From the NCBI GenBank assembly GCA_002401055.1, contig NVRZ01000050.1, positions 1-15,280 of the forward strand: a DNA stretch of 15,280 nucleotides, in the 5' to 3' direction. The position numbers were made by a program, and so were the translations under genes. This document shows, in pieces, positions 6,500 to 14,251 of this stretch (positions within the stretch are counted from its first letter, which is position 1; each line of letters starts with the position of its first letter). The notes beneath the pieces were generated by a model that was not told the DNA's origin, searched no databases, and was given only the letters and a program-made list of their open reading frames with translations. This DNA is from Bacteroidota bacterium (GTDB lineage Bacteria; Bacteroidota; Bacteroidia; NORP154).

Positions 6500-8104
6500 A
6501 TGAAAAAATTGAGTCTGTTATTCGCACTTATCTTGTGTATGCCATTTTTGATGTATGCGCAGCCTAAATTGTCTAAAGATTTTACAGTTACTACTGCAGC
6601 GCCTTTTCCGGTGGTAGATGCAGGTAATAAAGAGTACTTCTCCGATGGAACTCACGTGGTATCGGTTAAGACCCGTGGACAAAATGTTACGATTCAAAAG
6701 TTTAGCATTGATGGGATGAAAGAGGTGACCAGAAAGGTATATGAAGAATGGCCTCCATATCTTAAAGTTCAAAGTGTATTGAAGATGAAAGGTAAGTTGT
6801 ATTATATATATGCTTCATACGATAAAAAAGGAAAGTACAATACAATTTATAGCAGAGAGATCAACACAGACGATCTTTCTCTCGGTGCTGAGAAAATGCT
6901 ATTCAAATCCGAAAAGAAAATCATTCCAAGCGGAGGAACAGGTGGCGGTTTTATGGGGATGTCGATTGGTGGCACAATGGTCAAAGTCTTCAAATCTTTT
7001 GACGAATCGAAGATATTGTTGAGCTTTCGAAATGCACCAAAGGAGCGTGATGATCGGATCAATTTTGATGTATTGGGCTTTTACGTATTTGATCACGACC
7101 TTGAGAAGGAATGGGGAGGAAACGTAAAGATGCCTTATACTGAAAAGGTAATGAACAACTTGGCTTATGGCATTGACAAAGATGGAAATGCGTATATGCT
7201 CGCATATATTGTTGAGAAGAAGAAATTTGAACTGTTTTCAATTGATGAGAGTGCTGAGTTAACAACACATGAAATGGACGTGGATGGCACCATGTACTTC
7301 AGCAAGATGGATTTATTTGAGAACTCAGCAGGAAATCTCGTTGTGGCAGGATTATATTCTAATGGGCTGGATTTTAAGATGAGTTGGTCAGGTACATCGG
7401 CATTCAGCGCCAATGTAAATGGAATAGTTCAGTACACAATTACGAAGGAAGGAGAGGTGCTCAGTACTTATAATATGGAGTTTCCCATTAAACTGATTAA
7501 CATGTATAAATCGGCTAGGGCAAAAGCCAGTAACGAGAGGAGAGAATCGAAGGGCAAGGCTGGTATTGCTGATTTGAGAATGCAGAACATTGTTACGGAC
7601 GATAATGGCAGTACTGTTTTTCTTGCGGAACAGCACTTCACAAAAAGAGTTAGGTCGGGGAATTCTTACAAAACGTACTACTACTACCGCGATATGGTAA
7701 TTACCAAAATTGATAAAGCCGGTACTGTGCTATGGCAAAAGAAGGTTCCAAAATCACAAATGGGAACTACAGGCAAAGGCGGTATGGGAGTAGCGTATGT
7801 TAGAGGGAAGGATGCTCATTATCTGCTCTATCTAGACAATGTTAAAAATGCCAATCTGCCCTTGTCTAAGGTGCCTGCACAGCATCAGGATGGACGCGGA
7901 GGGTTTTTAACTGCCTATAAGATAGATGATGCAACAGGTGAAGTAGAAAAACACACGATTTTTGACATCACCAATGTGAAAGATATGAAGGCATATCAGT
8001 TTAAAACCACAAGAATATTTGAGGTGAAGGACAATGTGCTCATGGTTGAAGTCTATATTAAAGGTAAGCAGGACTCCATGATAAAAATGGAGTTGAATCA
8101 ATAG
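6500..8104 (+). CDS. Secreted propeller-like protein of unknown function, paralogue copy A
   Basis: This 534-aa protein has a clear signal peptide (residues 1-20, cleavage at MYA|Q). The mature chain repeats short beta-type units ending in acidic turns such as DKDGNAY, DDNGST and DKAGTV, typical of beta-propeller or PQQ-like folds. A DMVITKID...LWQKKVPK segment lies near residues 398-420, and GGFLTAYKID at about 466-475. A glycine-rich stretch (SGGTGGGFMGMSIGG, about 144-158) and a basic stretch near 335-355 (SARAKASNERRESKGK) interrupt it. There is no catalytic motif, no lipobox and no recognised sorting domain. It is the same length as, and clearly homologous to, the next gene. The propeller call is structural inference. 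A role in envelope or extracellular interactions fits but is unproven. Confidence 0.78.
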   Translation: MKKLSLLFALILCMPFLMYAQPKLSKDFTVTTAAPFPVVDAGNKEYFSDGTHVVSVKTRGQNVTIQKFSIDGMKEVTRKVYEEWPPYLKVQSVLKMKGKLYYIYASYDKKGKYNTIYSREINTDDLSLGAEKMLFKSEKKIIPSGGTGGGFMGMSIGGTMVKVFKSFDESKILLSFRNAPKERDDRINFDVLGFYVFDHDLEKEWGGNVKMPYTEKVMNNLAYGIDKDGNAYMLAYIVEKKKFELFSIDESAELTTHEMDVDGTMYFSKMDLFENSAGNLVVAGLYSNGLDFKMSWSGTSAFSANVNGIVQYTITKEGEVLSTYNMEFPIKLINMYKSARAKASNERRESKGKAGIADLRMQNIVTDDNGSTVFLAEQHFTKRVRSGNSYKTYYYYRDMVITKIDKAGTVLWQKKVPKSQMGTTGKGGMGVAYVRGKDAHYLLYLDNVKNANLPLSKVPAQHQDGRGGFLTAYKIDDATGEVEKHTIFDITNVKDMKAYQFKTTRIFEVKDNVLMVEVYIKGKQDSMIKMELNQ

Positions 8105-8149
8105 TAGGTATAGACTGAATCGTCGGTATTTCTAGACAATTTTTCTTGT

Positions 8150-8219
8150 ATTATTAATGCTAATAATTGAACTGGTGTTAGATCAGTTCATGTGAATGAA
8201 ACTAAATTATCATTTCATT
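8150..8219 (+). promoter_or_regulatory. Run of three inverted repeats between the 534-aa paralogues
   Basis: In the 122-bp gap 8105-8226 there are three successive inverted repeats with 7-bp arms: ATTATTA/TAATAAT (8150-8156, 8161-8167, 4-nt loop), TGAACTG/CAGTTCA (8168-8174, 8184-8190, 9-nt loop) and AATGAAA/TTTCATT (8195-8201, 8213-8219, 11-nt loop). The last ends 7 bp before the ATG at 8227. They may stabilise or separate the two messages. No exact -7 box was found, so whether a promoter is present is unclear. Confidence 0.3.
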
Positions 8220-8226
8220 TAATTAG

Positions 8227-9831
8227 ATGCTTATGTGGAAACCAGCCGTTTTTCTCTTATTGATATCTTTCATATGCTCCGATGTTTATTCTCAAGCTCC
8301 CTCAGGTGATTTTCGATATACCGTCAGTATCCCGTACAGGGTAGTTGACGCTGCAAGTAAGTACTATTTCTACCAGGAGGATGAGATTATGATGGTGAAA
8401 ATTACTGGCCGCAGAGTAACCATACAGAAGTTCAGCTCGGCAGGCATGAAATTCATAAAAATAAAGGTACATGAGGATATGCCTAAAGGCTATGTTATGG
8501 AAAACCTTAGAAAGGTTGGTGAGAATTATTATCTCTTCTATTCTCTTTGGGACAGGGCCAATGAAACTGAACAGCTTTACTATAGAGAAATTGATTTCAG
8601 TGCAGGTTCATTTAATGGACCAGCCAAGCGACTGCTCAAGATAAAAGGAAGACTGGCTGGCTTTTTTACCGGAGGTGGCTGGAGTATGGGAGTAACGGAT
8701 AAGTTTAGCTTCAACGTATCATTTGACGAAACTAAACTGTTGATTCAGTATAGAAGAAAACCATTGATCCGTGATGATTCGAAGAACTACGATGTCATTG
8801 GCTTTAATGTATTTGATCCGGAACTTGAGGAGGTATGGAGTGAAGAAGTAAGGATGCCCTATACGGAGGCACAAATGAGTAATCTCGACTACTCTGTTGA
8901 TGCAGATGGTAACGCATACATTTTGGCAAGTGTATTTAATGGAACCAGCCGAACTACTTCCCATATTGAACTACTCAGAATAGAGAATGAAACCGGTGAG
9001 ATAGATATAACGGAGATAAAAGTTGGTACTATGTTCATCAAGAATATTTGGCTCTACGAAGGTCCGAACGATTACATGGTATGCGCCGGATTCTACAGCA
9101 AACTCAAAAGTTCTAACAATGCAGATGGTATTTTCCTGGCAAAGGCGGGAAAGGACGGTGAGGTATACGACGTAGCCAAATATGAAATTCCCTTGTCTGT
9201 GCTTAATCAGTACACATCGGCCAGAACTCAGAAGAAAACTTCAAAGAGGGAAAAGAAAAACAAAGCGGAGTTTGACGAATTGGAGTTACGAAACCTAATC
9301 ATTGGTGATGATGGCAGCATTGTGATGATCGGCGAGCAATACTACGTATTGGTTCACACGAGCTATAGTTCAGATGGGAAGTCCAGAACTTATTATACGT
9401 ATCACTACAATGATATGCTAATTACTAAAATAGATCCTGATGGAGAACTTGCATGGATGAAGAAGCTTCCAAAAAGACAAACTGGCCGAAAAGGGCGTGG
9501 AGGTATGGGTTACAAATACGTTTACGATGAGAAGAGCGACGAGCATTTTCTTCTCTTTCTGGATAACTTTAAGAACATGGAGTTGTCACTTGATCAAGTA
9601 CCCGCTAATCATTCAGATGGAGCAGGAGGTTTTCTGACTGCATATAAAATTGATGGGGAAGATGGAGCGGTTACTAAGGCATCAATTTTTAATGTTAAAG
9701 ATGTAAATGGAACAGCCGTATACCAGTTTCAAACGGGCAGAATATTTTCAACAAAGCCTGGGGAAATTATGGTTGAGGTGTATAAGAAGAAGAAGGAGGA
9801 TGTTATGATTAGGATTGATGTTAATGAATAA
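8227..9831 (+). CDS. Secreted propeller-like protein of unknown function, paralogue copy B
   Basis: This 534-aa paralogue of the preceding gene has a signal peptide (about residues 1-22, cleavage at VYS|Q). Shared blocks run in the same order: VTIQKFS, FDE(S/T)K(I/L)L, MPYTE, DADGNAY, the basic SAR...KKTSKREKK stretch (about 332-346), GDDGSIVMIGEQYY, NDMLITKIDPDGELAWMKKLPK (about 395 on), GRGGMGY, and GGFLTAYKID (about 467). The equal length argues for duplication with little insertion or deletion. As in copy A, alternating beta segments with Asp/Gly turns suggest a beta-propeller, and no enzyme motif is seen. ATG 8227 and ATG 8233 are both possible starts, differing by two residues. A strong ribosome binding site just after its stop links it to the WG-repeat gene. 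Confidence 0.78.
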   Translation: MLMWKPAVFLLLISFICSDVYSQAPSGDFRYTVSIPYRVVDAASKYYFYQEDEIMMVKITGRRVTIQKFSSAGMKFIKIKVHEDMPKGYVMENLRKVGENYYLFYSLWDRANETEQLYYREIDFSAGSFNGPAKRLLKIKGRLAGFFTGGGWSMGVTDKFSFNVSFDETKLLIQYRRKPLIRDDSKNYDVIGFNVFDPELEEVWSEEVRMPYTEAQMSNLDYSVDADGNAYILASVFNGTSRTTSHIELLRIENETGEIDITEIKVGTMFIKNIWLYEGPNDYMVCAGFYSKLKSSNNADGIFLAKAGKDGEVYDVAKYEIPLSVLNQYTSARTQKKTSKREKKNKAEFDELELRNLIIGDDGSIVMIGEQYYVLVHTSYSSDGKSRTYYTYHYNDMLITKIDPDGELAWMKKLPKRQTGRKGRGGMGYKYVYDEKSDEHFLLFLDNFKNMELSLDQVPANHSDGAGGFLTAYKIDGEDGAVTKASIFNVKDVNGTAVYQFQTGRIFSTKPGEIMVEVYKKKKEDVMIRIDVNE

Positions 9832-9834
9832 CCT

Positions 9835-9841
9835 AAAGGAG
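9835..9841 (+). promoter_or_regulatory. Strong Shine-Dalgarno site for the WG-repeat gene
   Basis: AAAGGAG lies 10 nt before ATG 9852, directly after the stop of the preceding gene. It is a near-consensus site in a genome segment whose other genes mostly lack one, and Bacteroidota generally depend little on Shine-Dalgarno pairing. It supports the chosen start and suggests high translation from a shared message. Confidence 0.6.
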
Positions 9842-9851
9842 AATTAAATTT

Positions 9852-11408
9852 ATGAAAATTCAATATTTCATTTTGGGGCTGGTGCTATGCACCTCGAATA
9901 CATCGCTCATAGCTCAAGATTCAGGTGAAGAAATAGTGGCCTTTGTAAAAGAAGGTAGATTATGGGGATTGATCAACGAATCCGGAGAAATGATACACAA
10001 AGCGGAGTTTGAATACACCAAAGACTTTGTGAATGGATTTTCGCAAGTTAGAATAGGAAGGACATGGTCCTATCTAAAAGGTGACGGGACCTTGCTAAAC
10101 ATAGAAGGTGCTGAAAAGCTGGAGGATTTTTATGAAGGTAAAGCGGGTGTCTTGAAAAGGGGAAAGTGGGGATTTATTGATGTAGAAGGGAGTTTTGTGA
10201 TTGAGCCCAAATTTGAATTAGTAAGAGGATTTAAGGATAAAAGGGCGTGGGCAATGATCAAAGGGCGTTGGGGCTTGATTAATATATCTGGAGAATGGAT
10301 TGTAGAACCAAAATTTGAAAAATACTTTGACTATTTAAATGGGAGGGCCAGAGTACTTTTTAAGGGGCGTTGGGGCTTTGTCAATGAGCAGGGCGAGTAC
10401 ACTGCCCAACCCTTGTATGAAGACCTTCATGATTATTATACATCCGATTTAGCTTGGGCAAACCTAAAAGGGAGATGGGGTTGTTTAAACAAATCTGGGG
10501 AGTGGATAATTCAACCAAAGTATGAAAGGGTGAATGGCTCTTTCAAGAAGGGTTACTGCCGCGTGAGGATTGGAAGCCTTGTAGGCTTGGTAGATTCAAC
10601 GGGTAATGTGCTTTTTGAACCGAAATATCAGATTGTTAAAGCGTATAAAGATGGAATGGCCGCAGCACGACTAAACGACAAGTGGACTTTGTTAGATAGA
10701 AAGGGGAAGGAGATAACCCAACCTCAATTTGATAAAATTTATGAGTACAGAGGTGGCTATGCAACCATTACCAAGGATAGACAAACTGGTCTCTTAGATG
10801 GAAAGGGTAATGTTCACCTCATGGGTGATTTTGTCCATATTAAATCTTTTTACGGTGGTATGGCACTGGTAAAGAAAAACAATTTATGGGGCTATATTAA
10901 TGAACGTTTAGAGGTAATCGTATCTCCTAAACTTCAAAATGGAAAACATTTTTATGGAAATGTAGCGGCAGCCATGATCAACGATAAATGGGGTTTTATT
11001 GACAAATCGGGTTCGTGGAAAATCGAACCCAAGTATGAAGCTGCGAGCGCATTCTTCATCGACAACCGAGATAGCAAATTTGTGGTATGTGAGTTTGACC
11101 ATTGGAAAAATAGTAGTAAAAAACGAACTGCCATAGGAGGATTTCAGATTTTAGGAGAGTGGTTGAGCAGTAAGGATTTTGAAAGCATAAATGTGTGTAA
11201 AGTCCGGCAGAATGGTAGATGGGGGATTATAGACCAGGATGGACAATGGTTAATTGAACCAGAGTTGGAGAAAGTAGGGAAATGGGTAAATAGATATCAA
11301 CGAGCAAGAAAAGCAGGTAAATGGGGCTATATTAATGTCAAGGGGGAATGGGCAATAGAGCCAACTAACTGGGTAGACGCTGGTGGCTTTATGGAAGTAT
11401 GTAAGTAG
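9852..11408 (+). CDS. Secreted WG-repeat protein
   Basis: This 518-aa protein has a signal peptide (residues 1-21, cleavage at LIA|Q) followed by about 13 tandem units of roughly 34 residues. Each unit has the pattern K/N-x-(K/R)-W-G-(F/L/Y)-I-(N/D)-x-x-G-x-(W)-x-I-x-P-K-(Y/F)-(E/D), which is the WG beta-repeat (WG_beta_rep family). Nine units keep the WG pair; others read WS, VG, WT or TG, so some are degenerate. Unit 11 is enlarged by about 20 residues (FIDNRDSKFVVCEFDHWK region). WG-repeat proteins form extended beta structures or propellers and are usually assigned to protein binding. No enzymatic domain is present. It closes the secreted-protein run and converges with the prenyltransferase gene. 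Confidence 0.93.
   Translation: MKIQYFILGLVLCTSNTSLIAQDSGEEIVAFVKEGRLWGLINESGEMIHKAEFEYTKDFVNGFSQVRIGRTWSYLKGDGTLLNIEGAEKLEDFYEGKAGVLKRGKWGFIDVEGSFVIEPKFELVRGFKDKRAWAMIKGRWGLINISGEWIVEPKFEKYFDYLNGRARVLFKGRWGFVNEQGEYTAQPLYEDLHDYYTSDLAWANLKGRWGCLNKSGEWIIQPKYERVNGSFKKGYCRVRIGSLVGLVDSTGNVLFEPKYQIVKAYKDGMAAARLNDKWTLLDRKGKEITQPQFDKIYEYRGGYATITKDRQTGLLDGKGNVHLMGDFVHIKSFYGGMALVKKNNLWGYINERLEVIVSPKLQNGKHFYGNVAAAMINDKWGFIDKSGSWKIEPKYEAASAFFIDNRDSKFVVCEFDHWKNSSKKRTAIGGFQILGEWLSSKDFESINVCKVRQNGRWGIIDQDGQWLIEPELEKVGKWVNRYQRARKAGKWGYINVKGEWAIEPTNWVDAGGFMEVCK
9948..11405 (+). repeat. Tandem coding repeat encoding WG motifs (about 102 bp per unit)
   Basis: The protein repeats correspond to DNA units of about 102 bp. 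One 14-nt string, GGGCGTTGGGGCTT, occurs exactly at 10263-10276 and 10365-10378, spaced 102 bp (34 codons), which points to fairly recent duplication or conversion of units 4 and 5. Most other units have diverged at the nucleotide level. Confidence 0.8.
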
Positions 11409-11455
11409 CCGAAGGGTTGGTACTTTTTAAATGCTTAGTTAGCATCTCGGACTAC
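11405..11455. terminator. Nested inverted repeat between convergent genes, possible bidirectional terminator
   Basis: The gap between the two convergent stop codons holds an inner hairpin ATGCT/AGCAT (11431-11435 and 11441-11445, 5-nt loop). An outer pairing, GTAGCCGA (11405-11412) with TCGGACTAC (11447-11455, one bulged A), includes both TAG stops. CTTTTT lies at 11423-11428. The symmetric layout suits shared termination, but T-runs after the hairpin are short in both directions, so the call is tentative. Confidence 0.4.
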
Positions 11456-12327
11456 CCACTACCTGTAACCACAATCATAATAATAAAAGCAGCGCTCATA
11501 CACAGTGATGACATCTTATTCATTAACATGGTGTTTGCAAAATCTGCCTCATTTAAATCATTGCTTACCTTCTTTTGCCATCTGTAAAACGCCACAATAA
11601 CGGGGATACCCATACCCAGGTAAATTCCAATATTCACATACTGATTTGAAAAATAATAGACCACTACGAGCACGGTTGTGGCAATCATGAACAAGATAGC
11701 AGAGAACAGAAAGGTCCCTCTAAGTCCTAGAACTCGGCTCAGCGTATTATCCTCATGCAATTTATCTTCTTCGTGCTGATAAACCTGAGTAAGTGGATAC
11801 GATCCCAGCAGGAACAGAGTGCTAACCAATGCCAAACTAAGATTGCTAGAGGATATTAGGTCTGTTTCTGTTATACCTACACCGTATTGAATAGTTAGAA
11901 AGGTGAAGGCACCTTGAAATATTACCACTGAGGCGGCTCCCAGAAAGGGATATTTTTTTAGTCTGATCTTCTTAAAGCTGTATGCCTTTGACACGATCAT
12001 GTAAACAAGTACCAATGCAGAAAATATGGGGGAGATCAAATAGGAGCAGCAGATAGACAGTAGATCAAATACCACAACAATCTTGAATAGATGAGAATTG
12101 ACTTCCGGTGGATTTTCAAGTCCTCCAATACTTGAAGTATCCCTATCAAAATAGGAGTTATATCCATTGCTGGCGGGATAGACAAATAGGTGAAAAATAG
12201 CAAATACCGCCAAAGCTCTGAGCGGGTCAATTTCATTTAGGTTACTCAATGAGAACCAGTAAATCGGCATCAAATAAATGGAAAATGGAATGCGAAGAAG
12301 GATGAGTGAGTCAATTGTTTTTTTCAT
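11452..12327 (-). CDS. UbiA-superfamily membrane prenyltransferase
   Basis: This 291-aa, highly hydrophobic protein has about eight or nine probable membrane segments, the normal size and topology for UbiA-type enzymes, which transfer a polyprenyl chain to an aromatic or similar acceptor in the inner membrane. Motif 1 is at residues 54-72 (NGYNSYFDRDTSSIGG): the N-x3-D core (N57, D61, with D63) is kept, but two further Asp positions of the classical NDxxDxxxD appear as Ser (S58, S65). Motif 2 is YQHEEDKLHEDNTLSRVLG (183-201), with E186, D188 and D193 as likely metal ligands. ATG at 12327 is preferred to an in-frame TTG one codon upstream. It is divergent from the type III PKS operon with about 80 bp between starts, suggesting shared control and a polyketide acceptor. 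TAGTTTAG (minus strand, 12361-12354) is a one-mismatch -7 box. Confidence 0.83.
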   Translation of the reverse strand: MKKTIDSLILLRIPFSIYLMPIYWFSLSNLNEIDPLRALAVFAIFHLFVYPASNGYNSYFDRDTSSIGGLENPPEVNSHLFKIVVVFDLLSICCSYLISPIFSALVLVYMIVSKAYSFKKIRLKKYPFLGAASVVIFQGAFTFLTIQYGVGITETDLISSSNLSLALVSTLFLLGSYPLTQVYQHEEDKLHEDNTLSRVLGLRGTFLFSAILFMIATTVLVVVYYFSNQYVNIGIYLGMGIPVIVAFYRWQKKVSNDLNEADFANTMLMNKMSSLCMSAAFIIMIVVTGSG

Positions 12328-12383
12328 CAAAATTTCGGGTGTAGCAGGTCAGTCTAAACTAATCATTATTCCCTAAAAACATG

Positions 12384-12391
12384 TACTTTTG
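12384..12391 (+). promoter_or_regulatory. Bacteroidota -7 promoter box for the type III PKS operon
   Basis: TACTTTTG matches the Bacteroidota primary-sigma -7 consensus TAnnTTTG exactly and ends 19 bp before ATG 12411, which would give a leader of about 10-15 nt. No clear TTG at the -33 position is seen. It lies in the 83-bp divergent region shared with the UbiA-type gene. Confidence 0.5.
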
Positions 12392-12410
12392 ATCTGATAA
12401 CCCCCGTAGA

Positions 12411-13535
12411 ATGAGCAAAATAGTAGCCTTAGCGACCGCCATCCCAAGATATAAGTATGAGCAAGAAGAAATAGCCGCTTATATGACTTCAGAATTGGGT
12501 TTTGGATTGAATGGTAAGTCGCGGGAAATAGACTTGCTCTATAAAAAAACAAAGATTAAAAACCGTTATTCTGTTATTCCAGATTATCAGGATACCAAAG
12601 GGGCTAAGGTGCTTTTTAAGGATGATGATATAGTACCGTCAGTAGATGATAGAATGGAGCTGTATAACAAGGAGGTATTGCCTTTGGCGATTGCTGCGAT
12701 AGCCGAATGCATGAAAGAAGCCAATAGCAACACCAGCAAAAAAATTGCTTTAGGCGACATTACTCATTTGATTACCGTGAGTTGTACTGGGCTGGCGGCA
12801 CCAGGGTTGGAAATAGAATTGTCAGATTATCTAAAGTTGGCTCCTGAGATATCGCGATTTGGCGTAAATTTTATTGGCTGTTATGCATCTTTCCACGCTT
12901 TAAAAATGGCGGACGACATATGCCGATCTAGGAAGGAGGCAAGAGTACTGATTGTATCCGTAGAATTGTGTACCATTCATTTCCAAAAAGAAATTGACAA
13001 GGACAACTTGCTGGCCAATGCGATCTTTGGCGACGGCGCAGCTGCTGTATTGGTAACACCTGATGATTTTGCTACTGAGACTTTTGAGAAGCAACTGAAG
13101 TTGGAATCCTTTTGTACTCACGTGCTTCACAAGGGTAATAAGGATATGGCCTGGAAAATTTCCTCAAAGGGTTTTTTAATGAGGTTATCATCCTATATTC
13201 CTGATCTGGTGGATCAAGGGATTGGGCCTTTGGTTAAATCCAGTTTAAGCCGATTAAATTTAGAAAATGAATCCATTGATCATTGGGCAATTCACCCAGG
13301 AGGAAGCAAGATTCTAGAAGTATGTCACCGTATTCTTGAATTGCAAAATGGAGCTTTAGAGCCTTCATACAAAGTTCTTGCCGAATATGGTAATATGTCT
13401 TCACCGACCATCTTATTTGTCCTCAAGGAGATATGGGATAACCGCATTGACTGGAGCAAACCTCAAAATGTTTTTGCAGCTGGTTTTGGACCTGGCATCA
13501 CCATGGAATCAGCCGTTCTTTCAACCGCAAACTGA
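12411..13535 (+). CDS. Type III polyketide synthase (chalcone synthase-like)
   Basis: This 374-aa homodimer-type condensing enzyme extends a starter acyl-CoA with malonyl-CoA and cyclises the product, without an acyl carrier protein. The catalytic triad is visible: Cys157 in NFIGCYASFHA, His295 in WAIHPGGSK, and Asn328 in EYGNMSSP. The GFGPG loop is at 358-362 and the FGDGAAA segment at 206-212. Length and motifs are complete, so an active enzyme is likely. Starter and product (resorcinol, pyrone, phloroglucinol or naphthol type) cannot be read from the sequence. The gene leads an operon with the methyltransferase (2-bp gap) and the FAD oxidoreductase, and is divergent from a UbiA-type prenyltransferase. 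This resembles, in enzyme types, actinobacterial srsABC-like phenolic lipid operons, though the methyltransferase family differs. The start is an ATG 20 bp after a -7 box. Confidence 0.95.
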   Translation: MSKIVALATAIPRYKYEQEEIAAYMTSELGFGLNGKSREIDLLYKKTKIKNRYSVIPDYQDTKGAKVLFKDDDIVPSVDDRMELYNKEVLPLAIAAIAECMKEANSNTSKKIALGDITHLITVSCTGLAAPGLEIELSDYLKLAPEISRFGVNFIGCYASFHALKMADDICRSRKEARVLIVSVELCTIHFQKEIDKDNLLANAIFGDGAAAVLVTPDDFATETFEKQLKLESFCTHVLHKGNKDMAWKISSKGFLMRLSSYIPDLVDQGIGPLVKSSLSRLNLENESIDHWAIHPGGSKILEVCHRILELQNGALEPSYKVLAEYGNMSSPTILFVLKEIWDNRIDWSKPQNVFAAGFGPGITMESAVLSTAN

Positions 13536-13537
13536 TC

Positions 13538-14242
13538 TTGTCACCTTCCTTTAAATATCGTTCTGTCAAAGACGAGCTTCTGGATCAGCCTGATATTCCG
13601 CAGCAAGACCTATTTCGAAACTTGTTTGAGCTGGATAAGATCAACAGAATGCTTGGTGGGCACAGTGCCACGTTACAGGGCATACAGAGTTTAATCACTG
13701 ATAAGTCAAAGGTTTATAAGGTTATTGATCTGGGTTGCGGTGGCGGCGACACACTATTGGCAATCAATGGTTGGGCAAAGAGAAATGGCTATAAGGTAGA
13801 ACTAACGGGAGTAGATATTTTGAAGGACGCTATTCAATATGCAAGTGTTTATTGCGCTGAAATCGAAAACTGGACTCTAATTCAATCGGATTTTGAAAAG
13901 TTACCCAAATGGGAAAATGAGTACGATATAGCCATATGTTCACTCTTTTGCCATCATCTCTATGGTGAAACGCTGAAATCGCTGATCAAAACTATGCATA
14001 GAATGGCGAAAATAGGCGTTGTGATCAACGACCTACACCGGCATCCCTTGGCCTACTACAGTATCTTGTTTCTGACCCGTATTTTGTCTAAATCGAAATA
14101 CGTACTCAACGATGCGCCTTTGTCAGTACTAAGAGGTTTTACTAAGCCGGAACTGGTTGAATTATTAGACGGATGTGACATTGAGCAACACACTGTAGAG
14201 TGGAAGTGGGCATTTCGATATCTAATTGTGATCAGAAAATAA
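13538..14242 (+). CDS. Class I SAM-dependent methyltransferase
   Basis: This 234-aa protein has a Rossmann-type SAM-binding core. Motif I is VIDLGCGGGDT (62-72), the acidic loop is GVDILKDAI (91-99), and motif II is QSDFEKLP (116-123) followed by FCHHL (137-141). A C-terminal helical part carries RGFTKPELVELL. An N-terminal lid (LFELDKINRMLGGH, 29-42) resembles small-molecule methyltransferases found beside Bacteroidota type III PKS genes. The start is probably TTG at 13538, 2 bp after the PKS stop; no ATG occurs in frame upstream or before motif I at a sensible distance, and the resulting N-terminus fits the family as I recall it. Tight packing implies it methylates the polyketide on O or C before or after oxidation. 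Which position is modified is unknown. Confidence 0.9.
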   Translation: MSPSFKYRSVKDELLDQPDIPQQDLFRNLFELDKINRMLGGHSATLQGIQSLITDKSKVYKVIDLGCGGGDTLLAINGWAKRNGYKVELTGVDILKDAIQYASVYCAEIENWTLIQSDFEKLPKWENEYDIAICSLFCHHLYGETLKSLIKTMHRMAKIGVVINDLHRHPLAYYSILFLTRILSKSKYVLNDAPLSVLRGFTKPELVELLDGCDIEQHTVEWKWAFRYLIVIRK

Positions 14243-14251
14243 TCCAAGGGC

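Noticed and set aside
6810..7413. Several open frames of 65-85 codons on both strands inside the 6500-8104 gene
   Set aside because: They overlap a full-length coding gene with a signal peptide and a clear paralogue, have no recognisable domains, and fit chance frames.
4004..9831. Mobile-element origin for the duplicated genes
   Set aside because: No transposase, terminal inverted repeats or target-site duplications were seen flanking either pair; simple tandem duplication suffices.
9948..11405. CRISPR-like or non-coding satellite repeat
   Set aside because: The 102-bp periodicity is entirely explained by in-frame WG protein repeats, with diverged DNA and no constant direct repeat or spacer pattern.
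11452..12236. Second minus-strand frame (12036-12236) within the prenyltransferase gene
   Set aside because: It lies inside the frame that holds both UbiA motifs and has no features of its own.
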